Under the pieces are notes generated by a model. The model was not told where the DNA came from. It did not search any database and saw only the letters and a list, made by a program, of their open reading frames with translations. A stretch of DNA of 5,769 nt from an uncultured Bacillota bacterium. GTDB lineage: Bacteria > Bacillota_I > Bacilli_A > RF39 > UBA660. The DNA lies in contig CAMXBB010000097.1 of assembly GCA_947179265.1 (NCBI GenBank), positions 1 through 5,769 on the forward strand, given 5' to 3'. Both the position numbers and the translations under genes were made by a program. This document shows, one piece after another, positions 1 through 5,533 of the stretch (positions are counted from its first letter, which is position 1; every line of letters begins with the position of its first letter).

Positions 1-930
1 GTTTATTTCTTTTGCTAATACTACACCTTCATAATAATTGTAATCTACAACAGTCTCAGGAATTTTATAATCTGGAACTTCTAAGTCAATACTAGCTTTA
101 AATACAAAACCGGTATCATTTTCTTCAACTGATGAAATATCCCCTAAGCTAGCTTTCTTCGTTTCAAAATCTTTTTTTATCTTTAAATACTCTTGACTAG
201 TATAATCAGAAACTTTTACATTTTCTTCATCATCTATCTTAATCAAATAATTATTCTTAAAAGTATAGGTAATGGTTCTTTCATCTTTCAAAGTACATGT
301 AAACGATCCAATTCCTGATTCATCAGTGGATATTTCCACATTAGGATATAACTCTTCATTCATCTTTACTATTTTTCCTAAATACTTATATCCAGTATTA
401 AAATTAAGTCCATTTATTGATAAATCTACTGGTGTAGAAGTTGCATCATAAGTACCTGTTAATTTTATTGCAGCAAGCATAGTATTTGAAGAAGAATATA
501 TCTCTAAATAATATTCAGATTCATCAAGATTTAAAAGTCCCGTATAACTATACATATTACACTTTATAGAATTCTCTGAGATAATAAAATTTTCCATTAC
601 TATATTATCTTTTTTCATCTTTGTTGTTGATGTTAAAGATTGTTCAGCACCACCATCAGAAAATTCTGAAGTATTTGGTTTCGGAACATTAACAGCTTTT
701 GGTGCTCCATATATCAAGATATAAAGTTCACTATTAGGGTTATTTAATTGTTCATTAACAATAGGTAGTGCAACAAAAACCAAAGCAAATAATAGAGCTA
801 TCTCTAATACAAGTACTGGTTTTCCAACCTTATCTTTTCTAAGAGTCCCTAGAACTTCTGCCTCGACATTTCGAGAATCTACATAAGCATTAGTCGCTAC
901 ATTTTGTTGTTGATCTTGATTATTGTTCAT
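1..930 (-). CDS. Unrecognised single-pass membrane protein, 3' end cut by window edge
   Basis: An uninterrupted frame of 310 codons starts with ATG at 928-930 and is still open at base 1, so the C-terminus is missing. A ribosome binding site (GAGGGG) lies 5 bases before the ATG. Residues 1-36 are polar and Gln/Asn-rich and end in a basic patch (RKDKVGK). Residues about 37-58 form one hydrophobic helix, and everything after that is polar and looks beta-rich. This suggests a short N-terminal cytoplasmic tail, one membrane anchor and a large extracellular part. There is no lipobox, and the helix lies too far from the start for a normal signal peptide. Two Cys (124, 212) lie in the presumed outer part. 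Residues about 220-290 faintly recall YehR/DUF1307-type secreted proteins, but this is only an impression. It sits 52 bases downstream of miaB on the same strand and may be co-transcribed. I do not recognise the function. Confidence 0.8.
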   Translation of the reverse strand, partial: MNNNQDQQQNVATNAYVDSRNVEAEVLGTLRKDKVGKPVLVLEIALLFALVFVALPIVNEQLNNPNSELYILIYGAPKAVNVPKPNTSEFSDGGAEQSLTSTTKMKKDNIVMENFIISENSIKCNMYSYTGLLNLDESEYYLEIYSSSNTMLAAIKLTGTYDATSTPVDLSINGLNFNTGYKYLGKIVKMNEELYPNVEISTDESGIGSFTCTLKDERTITYTFKNNYLIKIDDEENVKVSDYTSQEYLKIKKDFETKKASLGDISSVEENDTGFVFKASIDLEVPDYKIPETVVDYNYYEGVVLAKEIN

Positions 931-944
931 GTAATCCCCTCTAT

Positions 945-962
945 TCTTTAATAATTATAACA
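945..962 (-). promoter_or_regulatory. Candidate extended -10 promoter for the membrane protein gene
   Basis: On the minus strand TGT followed by a perfect TATAAT (954-959) forms an extended -10 element. Transcription would start near 947, about 17 bases before the ATG at 930, leaving room for the GAGGGG ribosome binding site. No good -35 is seen 16-18 bases upstream, where the sequence is T-rich. In such AT-rich DNA a TATAAT can occur by chance, so this is a candidate only. If it is real, the gene can be expressed independently of miaB. Confidence 0.35.
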
Positions 963-982
963 AAAAAAAGAGAAAAATAAAA

Positions 983-2389
983 CTATTTTTCTACAATTCC
1001 ATCTAAGCTAAAGCTTTTAGCTTCAGTTATCTTAACATCAACAATTTCACCAATCAAAGATTTATCACAAATAACATTTACTAACTTCATAGTCTCAGTA
1101 TATCCATATAGTTTTGAATCATCTTTTTCACTATTTCCTACTAATAAGACTTTCACTGTTTTTCCAAGATACTTTTGATTGTTAAGATTTGAGTACTTAT
1201 TAACAATTTCATTTAATCTATGAAGTCTATCTTCTTTAACTGATAATGCTATTTTATCATCCATTTTAGCTGCTGGAGTTCCTTCTCTAGGAGAATAGAT
1301 AAAAGTAAACGCTCCATCATATTTACATTCTTCAACAACACTTAAAGTTTCTTCAAAATCCTCATCGGTCTCATTTGGGAATCCAACTATTATATCAGTC
1401 GTTACTGCAGCATTAGGAATCGTACTCTTAATCTTATTAAAAAGTTGCAAATACTCTTCCTTAGTATATCTTCTTCCCATAAGTCTTAATATACGATCAG
1501 ATCCTGATTGTAGAGGTAAATGAATATATGGCATTATATTTGGATATTTAGCAATTATATTAATCATCTCATCAGTAAAATTCCATGGATGACTTGTTAC
1601 AAATCTTATTCTATCAATTCCCGTTTGAGCAACCTTCTCTAAAAGCTCAGCAAATGATATTTCCTCTTCACTATCACATCCATAAGCATTAACATTTTGT
1701 CCAAGCAAAGTAACCTCTTTATACCCTTTTTCTTTTAAGCATTCAACTTCTTTTAAGATATCTTTACTCTTTCTACTACGTTCTTTACCTCTAGTATATG
1801 GTACTATACAATAAGTACAAAATTTGTCACATCCATACATGATATTAATCCAAGCTGTATATTTAGAATCTCTTTTAAATGTTTCTCCAGTTTCATAAAC
1901 ATTTCCTTCATTACTCTTAACTTCAATATTTAAGCCATCTCCAAGATTCATAAGATAATTTGGAAATTCATGAATATTATGGGTTCCAAATACTAAATCA
2001 ATATATTTATGTTTAGCCATTATTTCATCAACAACGTGTTTTTCTTGAGCCATACACCCACATAATATTAGTTTCAAATCTGGTTTATCTTTCTTTAAAT
2101 GTTTACATCTTCCAAGAAAACCAAATACCTTATCATGAGCATTTTCTCTTATTGCACAGGTATTTAAGATTATGATATCGGCATCTAATTCACTTTCTAC
2201 TCTTTCAAAACCAATATTTTCAAGTAATCCTGAAATCTCTTCGGAATCATGAACATTCATTTGACATCCATAAGTTTTAATAAAATATTTTTTACCACTA
2301 AAAGCATCACTTTTTAAAGGATTAGTATAAATAAATTCAACCTTTTCTTTATTTCTACTTTTAGCTTCTTTCATATCTGGTAGATTCAT
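983..2389 (-). CDS. miaB: tRNA-2-methylthio-N6-dimethylallyladenosine synthase (MiaB)
   Basis: Radical-SAM methylthiotransferase that adds the 2-methylthio group to i6A at position 37 of tRNAs reading codons that start with U, after MiaA has added the isopentenyl group. It is cytoplasmic and carries two 4Fe-4S clusters. With the start chosen here it has 468 residues. The N-terminal MTTase domain shows TYGCQMN (Cys42), LNTCAIRENA (Cys78) and LCGCMAQ (Cys112), the three auxiliary-cluster cysteines. The radical-SAM motif is GCDKFCTYC (Cys187, Cys191, Cys194). A TRAM RNA-binding domain fills about residues 405-468. The IREN motif and the overall pattern favour MiaB over RimO or MtaB. A GTG three codons upstream (2396-2398) is in frame, but it overlaps the AGGAAG ribosome binding site; ATG 2389 is spaced correctly from that site. 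It lies downstream of the SOS peptide gene but is separated from it by a terminator. Confidence 0.96.
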   Translation of the reverse strand: MNLPDMKEAKSRNKEKVEFIYTNPLKSDAFSGKKYFIKTYGCQMNVHDSEEISGLLENIGFERVESELDADIIILNTCAIRENAHDKVFGFLGRCKHLKKDKPDLKLILCGCMAQEKHVVDEIMAKHKYIDLVFGTHNIHEFPNYLMNLGDGLNIEVKSNEGNVYETGETFKRDSKYTAWINIMYGCDKFCTYCIVPYTRGKERSRKSKDILKEVECLKEKGYKEVTLLGQNVNAYGCDSEEEISFAELLEKVAQTGIDRIRFVTSHPWNFTDEMINIIAKYPNIMPYIHLPLQSGSDRILRLMGRRYTKEEYLQLFNKIKSTIPNAAVTTDIIVGFPNETDEDFEETLSVVEECKYDGAFTFIYSPREGTPAAKMDDKIALSVKEDRLHRLNEIVNKYSNLNNQKYLGKTVKVLLVGNSEKDDSKLYGYTETMKLVNVICDKSLIGEIVDVKITEAKSFSLDGIVEK

Positions 2390-2397
2390 AAAAGTCA

Positions 2398-2403
2398 CTT
2401 CCT
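2398..2403 (-). promoter_or_regulatory. Ribosome binding site that fixes the miaB start
   Basis: AGGAAG on the minus strand ends 8 bases before ATG 2387-2389. The alternative in-frame GTG (2396-2398) begins on the last base of this site and so could not use it. This decides the start in favour of the ATG. Confidence 0.7.
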
Positions 2404-2406
2404 AAC

Positions 2407-2422
2407 GGAAAAGATTATATCA
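2407..2422 (-). promoter_or_regulatory. Candidate extended -10 promoter of miaB
   Basis: TGA plus a perfect TATAAT (2414-2419) on the minus strand forms an extended -10 element directly downstream of the T-tract of the preceding terminator. The start point would be near 2407, about 18 bases before the ATG. A -35 at normal spacing would fall inside the terminator stem and does not resemble TTGACA, so recognition would rest on the TG element. It would let miaB be transcribed independently of the SOS-controlled peptide gene. Confidence 0.45.
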
Positions 2423-2429
2423 CAAAAAC

Positions 2430-2466
2430 AAAAAAAAATCTCTACTTTGTACTTCAGTAAAGATTT
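2430..2466 (-). terminator. Rho-independent terminator of the SOS peptide gene
   Basis: On the minus strand an 11-base-pair stem (arms 2456-2466 and 2436-2446, one G-U pair) encloses a 9-base loop and is followed by a run of T (2438 down to 2430). It begins 12 bases after the stop codon of the 46-residue peptide gene. It separates this SOS-type unit from miaB. Confidence 0.85.
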
Positions 2467-2478
2467 AATCAAAAATAA

Positions 2479-2619
2479 CTATTTTTCATAATAAGCTATA
2501 GTAGTAGTTTCTTCTGTAGCATCGAGTTGTTTAACTCTACCTGTAATCATATTTGCTACAACCACTAGTACTATGAAAAGCAAAATCACCCCTTTATATT
2601 CTGTCGCAACTTTTAACAT
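2479..2619 (-). CDS. 46-residue single-pass membrane peptide, probable SOS-induced (position of yneA/sosA)
   Basis: The product is a tiny membrane peptide encoded divergently from lexA. Residues 1-9 (MLKVATEYK) are polar, residues about 10-27 (GVILLFIVLVVVANMITG) form one membrane helix, and a 19-residue tail starts basic (R28, K30) and becomes acidic and Thr-rich (EETTTIAYYEK). The start is ATG 2617-2619, with AAGGGAGTG (2626-2634) correctly spaced upstream. A longer frame from a TTG at 2673 would run through the promoter and is rejected. A near-consensus promoter with a LexA-like box in its spacer lies upstream, and a strong terminator directly follows the stop. In Bacillus and Staphylococcus this location holds yneA or sosA, SOS-induced inhibitors of cell division. 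YneA also has a LysM domain, which is absent here with no sign of a frameshift. I infer the role from position, regulation and topology, not from sequence identity. A TisB-like pore-forming stress peptide is an alternative. Confidence 0.75.
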   Translation of the reverse strand: MLKVATEYKGVILLFIVLVVVANMITGRVKQLDATEETTTIAYYEK

Positions 2620-2644
2620 ATCTATCACTCCCTTCGACAATATT

Positions 2645-2673
2645 AATTTATCACATACAATTGTTCGTGTCAA
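2645..2673 (-). promoter_or_regulatory. Promoter of the 46-residue peptide gene
   Basis: On the minus strand a perfect -35 TTGACA (2668-2673) is followed by a 17-base spacer and TAAATT (2645-2650), preceded by TGA as an extended -10. Transcription would start near 2638, just upstream of the ribosome binding site. The spacer begins with the LexA-like box, so LexA binding would cover the promoter. Confidence 0.75.
2654..2667 (-). promoter_or_regulatory. LexA-like operator in the peptide promoter
   Basis: The minus strand reads CGAACAATTGTATG. The left half CGAAC matches the Gram-positive LexA consensus CGAAC-N4-GTTCG exactly and the right half GTATG matches partly; 10 of 14 positions agree with CGAACATATGTTCG. 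It starts at the first base after the -35 hexamer and fills most of the spacer, the classic position for repression. It agrees at 10 of 14 positions with the second box in front of lexA. Confidence 0.7.
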
Positions 2674-2709
2674 TTTGATAGTTGTAAAAATAGCTCATTT
2701 AACAAAATA

Positions 2710-2723
2710 TAAACATTTGTTTG
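2710..2723 (+). promoter_or_regulatory. LexA-like operator overlapping the lexA -35
   Basis: TAAACATTTGTTTG has symmetric half-sites AAAC-N4-GTTT and agrees with the Gram-positive LexA box CGAACATATGTTCG at 10 of 14 positions. Its last three bases are the first three of the lexA -35 TTGACA, so bound LexA would block polymerase and give autorepression. It is more degenerate at the outer positions than the box in front of the peptide gene, which may mean weaker binding; that is inference. Confidence 0.6.
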
Positions 2724-2749
2724 ACATACATAAGTTTTTTTGCTATTAT
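2721..2749 (+). promoter_or_regulatory. lexA promoter
   Basis: Perfect -35 TTGACA (2721-2726), a 17-base spacer, and -10 TATTAT (2744-2749) preceded by TGC, an extended -10. A start point near 2756 would place the AGGAGG ribosome binding site (2756-2761) at the very 5' end of the message, with a leader of about 15 bases. Confidence 0.8.
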
Positions 2750-2770
2750 TTTTATAGGAGGATACGTAAG

Positions 2771-3397
2771 ATGAATAAAGATTTGACAAAAAAACAAGAA
2801 GAAACACTTATTTTTATCAAAAAATATATGGTAGCTCATGGCTATCCACCTTCAGTTAGAGAGATATGTGCTGGTATGGGGTTATCAAGTCCAGCTACTG
2901 CTCATACACATTTAAAGGAATTGGAAAACAAAGGTTTTATTAGAAAACAAAATTCAAAATTTAGAACAATTGAATTGCTTGTTGATAATGAATTCGAAAT
3001 CAAAGAGGAAAAAGAAGATGTTGTTTCTGTTCCACTACTTGGTAAGGTATCATGTGGTAACCCAATAGAAGCCATTGAGAATCCTAACGAATTTTTTACT
3101 CTACCAGCCAGTCTAATTCCTGCCAAAGAATCAATATTCACTCTAAAATGTTCTGGAGATTCTATGATTAATGTAGGAATCTATGATAAAGATATCGTAA
3201 TTGTAAAAAAACAAAACGTTGCTCGTAACGGAGACATTGTTGTAGCTATGACTGAAGATAATGAAGTTACTTTAAAAACATTCTACAAGGAAAGTGATCA
3301 TATAAGATTACAACCAGAAAATGATGAACTTGCACCAATTATCTTACCTAATTGTACAATACTAGGTATTGCTATCGGTCTTTATAGAAAATTATAA
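2771..3397 (+). CDS. lexA: LexA, SOS transcriptional repressor and self-cleaving protease
   Basis: A 208-residue repressor that binds SOS operators as a dimer and cleaves itself when RecA filaments form on single-stranded DNA. Residues 1-65 are the winged helix-turn-helix (GYPPSVREIC, then SSPATAHTHLKELENKGFIRK). A linker of about 20 residues leads to the S24-type protease domain. The nucleophile is Ser131 in SGDSM and the general base is Lys169 in EVTLKTFYKE, at the usual spacing. The scissile site reads VSCGNP, so cleavage would fall at Cys95-Gly96 in place of the usual Ala-Gly. Cys-Gly is used by E. coli UmuD, so it can work. The start is ATG 2771, with AGGAGG 9 bases upstream. The frame is open further upstream, but that stretch holds the promoter. 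It is divergent from the 46-residue peptide gene and shares its control region. Confidence 0.97.
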   Translation: MNKDLTKKQEETLIFIKKYMVAHGYPPSVREICAGMGLSSPATAHTHLKELENKGFIRKQNSKFRTIELLVDNEFEIKEEKEDVVSVPLLGKVSCGNPIEAIENPNEFFTLPASLIPAKESIFTLKCSGDSMINVGIYDKDIVIVKKQNVARNGDIVVAMTEDNEVTLKTFYKESDHIRLQPENDELAPIILPNCTILGIAIGLYRKL

Positions 3398-3419
3398 AAT
3401 GGATTTAATCCATTTTTTT
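3396..3419 (+). terminator. Rho-independent terminator of lexA
   Basis: A 9-base-pair stem AAAATGGAT / ATCCATTTT (3396-3404 and 3408-3416) with loop TTA runs into a T-tract ending at 3419. The stem begins inside the lexA TAA stop codon (3395-3397). On the other strand the same hairpin is followed by a T-rich stretch, so it may also act weakly as a backup for the rhomboid transcript. Confidence 0.85.
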
Positions 3420-3427
3420 ATTGTATG

Positions 3428-3452
3428 AAAAAAAGATAGTCGAAACTATCTT
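3428..3452 (-). terminator. Rho-independent terminator of the rhomboid operon
   Basis: On the minus strand AAGATAGT-TTCG-ACTATCTT is a perfect 8-base-pair stem with a UUCG tetraloop (arms 3445-3452 and 3433-3440), followed by a T-run. The TAG stop codon of the rhomboid gene (3446-3448) lies inside the first arm. It ends the presumed lspA-rluD-rhomboid transcript. Confidence 0.88.
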
Positions 3453-4582
3453 ATGAATAACGAAGCATACACTAGAAAAGCAATCAATAAGCTTGTGACA
3501 ATTGCTCCATTTATTGAATCATTCTTAGTTGTTTTCCCTTCAACTCCAACTGCCATACCAGCAAATAATCCACCAATAAGTCCACCAATATGAGCAAAAT
3601 TATCAACATTTGGAATAGAAAAGCCAATTATTAAGTTTAATAATATTATAGGAATAATTTGTGAAGTCATAACACTACCCAAATATAAACGATAATGATA
3701 TCCAAAGTAAAGAATAGCTCCCATAAGTCCGAAGATTGCTCCACTTGCTCCTATTGAGGTTACTCCTATACCATTCAATACTCCACTCATCAAAGATCCA
3801 ACTATCGCACTTATAATATATACGACGATGAATTTCATCTTACCCAATACATTTTCAAGTTGTGTACCTATTACATAAAGTGAATACATATTACAGAATA
3901 GATGTATAGTATCAGCATGGAAGAATGCTGCTGTTAATAAACGATACCACTCACCATTTTTTAAATACCAAAGATTCATAGAAAAATCATTAACATCTAT
4001 TAATTTAGCAACCGATAATAAGAAGATAATGATATTTATTACAATTAAAGCATAAGTAACAAATATCGTCTTCTTTCTGAAAGTACGCTCAAATAACTTA
4101 TTTTTCTCTTCTGTTTTACTATTGATATCACTAGTTATATTAATAAAGAAGTCCATATCATCTTTTGCACTTATTATGTCATTTTTTAACTCAGGGAAAA
4201 GTGTTGTTATATCTGTTGGAGTACTTAATTCTTCAACATCATTAATCGATAAAATATCGATATGCTTTTCCTTAGTCTTTAACTCAACATTATCTCCAAC
4301 ATTTAAAAGAATACTCAAGGTATTACAATTGAATGAAAAAGTTTTCTTCTTTATTTGCTTCACAATTGATTTAGCTTTAAATATGTCAAAATCTAATTGT
4401 TCATTATTATGAATATAATTACTATTTATTCTAATTACTTCATATTTCTTATCAGTATTCTCTAACCATATTTCATTGTCTAAACCATTTACAATAATTG
4501 GTTGATAATTTTCTTTTGTTACGAAGTAATGTACTAAACGCATAGTTATCTCATCCATATTAGTTATATTTAAGCTACTCAT
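3446..4582 (-). CDS. Rhomboid-family intramembrane serine protease with N-terminal cytosolic domain (GluP/YqgP-like)
   Basis: A 378-residue membrane protease expected to cut transmembrane segments within the lipid bilayer. Residues 1-170 are soluble and presumably cytoplasmic. About seven membrane helices follow (near 173-192, 220-240, 250-268, 278-296, 305-321, 328-346, 357-376). The catalytic dyad is Ser280 in GASGAIFG and His331 in FAHIGGLIGG. His227 and Asn231 (HLFCNMYSL) match the oxyanion-site motif of the family. WYRLLTAAFFH is the usual segment before the second helix. The layout resembles Bacillus GluP (YqgP), but that protein is longer and has a C-terminal TPR part, which is absent here. 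The ATG at 4582 has AAGGGA 8 bases upstream. It lies 57 bases behind rluD without a visible terminator, so it is probably in the same operon. The substrate cannot be read from the sequence. Confidence 0.93.
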   Translation of the reverse strand: MSSLNITNMDEITMRLVHYFVTKENYQPIIVNGLDNEIWLENTDKKYEVIRINSNYIHNNEQLDFDIFKAKSIVKQIKKKTFSFNCNTLSILLNVGDNVELKTKEKHIDILSINDVEELSTPTDITTLFPELKNDIISAKDDMDFFINITSDINSKTEEKNKLFERTFRKKTIFVTYALIVINIIIFLLSVAKLIDVNDFSMNLWYLKNGEWYRLLTAAFFHADTIHLFCNMYSLYVIGTQLENVLGKMKFIVVYIISAIVGSLMSGVLNGIGVTSIGASGAIFGLMGAILYFGYHYRLYLGSVMTSQIIPIILLNLIIGFSIPNVDNFAHIGGLIGGLFAGMAVGVEGKTTKNDSINGAIVTSLLIAFLVYASLFIR

Positions 4583-4639
4583 ATAATACTTCCCTTCTTT
4601 AACATATTCTATAACATTTATTATATTTAGTAAATAATA

Positions 4640-5533
4640 TTATTTTTTCTCTAGTTTTTCTAAAAAGTCTTTAAAATATTCTGGTAATTCACATTCAAAA
4701 TGCATCTCTTCATTGGTGATAGGATGTCTGAAAGTAATACTTGTTGAATGCAAAAATTGTCCAAAAGGAGTACAAGAGTCATTAGTATAAACAGGATCAT
4801 TATATACTGGATACCCAATATAATTCATGTGAACTCTTATTTGATGAGTTCTTCCAGTCTCTAAAGATAGTCTTACCAATGTATAATCCTTATATCTTTC
4901 GATTACTCTTAAATGAGTAATCGCATTTTTTGAATTTTCACCTGTTACTGTCATACGTTTACGATTTATTTTATCTCTACCGATTGGAGCATCAATAGTC
5001 GCAGTATCACTTAAAAATTCTCCCTTTATAAGAGCAATATATTCTCTTTTTATTTCATGCCTTGATAGAGCATCTGCAAGTACTTGGTGAGCTTTATTAT
5101 TCTTAGCAACTATCATAATACCAGATGTATCCTTATCAATTCTATGAACTATTCCTGGTCTTATTTCTCCGTTGATATCAGATAAATTCTTAGTATGAAA
5201 CATCAAAGCATTAACCAAAGTGTTATGAGCATTTCCATTTCCAGGATGCACTACCATACCACTTTCCTTATTAACAATTATAACATCATCATCTTCATAA
5301 ATTATATTCAAAGGTATATCCTCGGCTTCAATATTTAATGGCTCAATAAATCCTTCTTTAATAGTTATTATATCATCAGGTCTTACTATATAATTAGCTT
5401 TAGTTTTTTTACCATTAACCAAGATATATTCACTATCTATCATCTTAGAAATAGTACTTCTAGACTCTTCTAAGTATTCTAGCAAGAATTTATCTATTCG
5501 ATCCCTTTTTTCTTCTTCTACTCTTATTTCCAC
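4640..5533 (-). CDS. rluD: RluD/RluA-family 23S rRNA pseudouridine synthase
   Basis: A 297-residue pseudouridine synthase that isomerises uridines in large-subunit rRNA; RluD itself modifies helix 69 (1911/1915/1917 in E. coli numbering). Residues about 11-60 form an S4 RNA-binding domain (DRIDKFLLEYLEESRSTISKMI at its start). The catalytic domain has HRIDKDTSGIMIVAK with catalytic Asp133 and the family motif RLSLETGRTHQIRVHM (221-236). The S4 domain, the length and the position directly after lspA match the Bacillus YlyB/RluD type, but the exact target uridines cannot be told from sequence. The start is GTG 5531-5533, with AAAGGAG 9 bases upstream; the next Met is residue 31, inside the S4 domain. 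The first 44 bases overlap the end of lspA. Confidence 0.95.
   Translation of the reverse strand: MEIRVEEEKRDRIDKFLLEYLEESRSTISKMIDSEYILVNGKKTKANYIVRPDDIITIKEGFIEPLNIEAEDIPLNIIYEDDDVIIVNKESGMVVHPGNGNAHNTLVNALMFHTKNLSDINGEIRPGIVHRIDKDTSGIMIVAKNNKAHQVLADALSRHEIKREYIALIKGEFLSDTATIDAPIGRDKINRKRMTVTGENSKNAITHLRVIERYKDYTLVRLSLETGRTHQIRVHMNYIGYPVYNDPVYTNDSCTPFGQFLHSTSITFRHPITNEEMHFECELPEYFKDFLEKLEKK

Noticed and set aside
963..990. Terminator between miaB and the membrane protein gene
   Set aside because: The minus strand has a long T-rich run here, but no stable hairpin precedes it.
2390..2398. GTG start for miaB three codons upstream
   Set aside because: The GTG begins on the last base of the AGGAAG site and leaves no spacing; ATG 2389 fits.
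2620..2673. Longer start (TTG at 2673) for the 46-residue peptide
   Set aside because: The TTG is part of the -35 hexamer TTGACA and the extra codons cover the promoter and operator; the internal ATG has a proper ribosome binding site.
2573..2770. N-terminal extension of LexA by 66 codons in the same frame
   Set aside because: It would span the lexA promoter, both LexA boxes and the start of the divergent gene. It has no LexA similarity, while ATG 2771 has AGGAGG at proper spacing and gives the normal LexA length.
2902..3141. 79-codon minus-strand frame inside lexA
   Set aside because: Antisense shadow of a well-conserved gene, with no family motif.
4122..4412. 96-codon plus-strand frame inside the rhomboid gene
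   Set aside because: Antisense shadow over the N-domain, with no ribosome binding site or recognisable domain.
4583..4639. Possible promoter (TATAAT on minus strand) or terminator between rluD and the rhomboid gene
   Set aside because: There is no -35 or TG element for the hexamer, and the AATAATATTATT palindrome has no T-run; in this AT-rich gap both are expected by chance. Co-transcription is the simpler reading.
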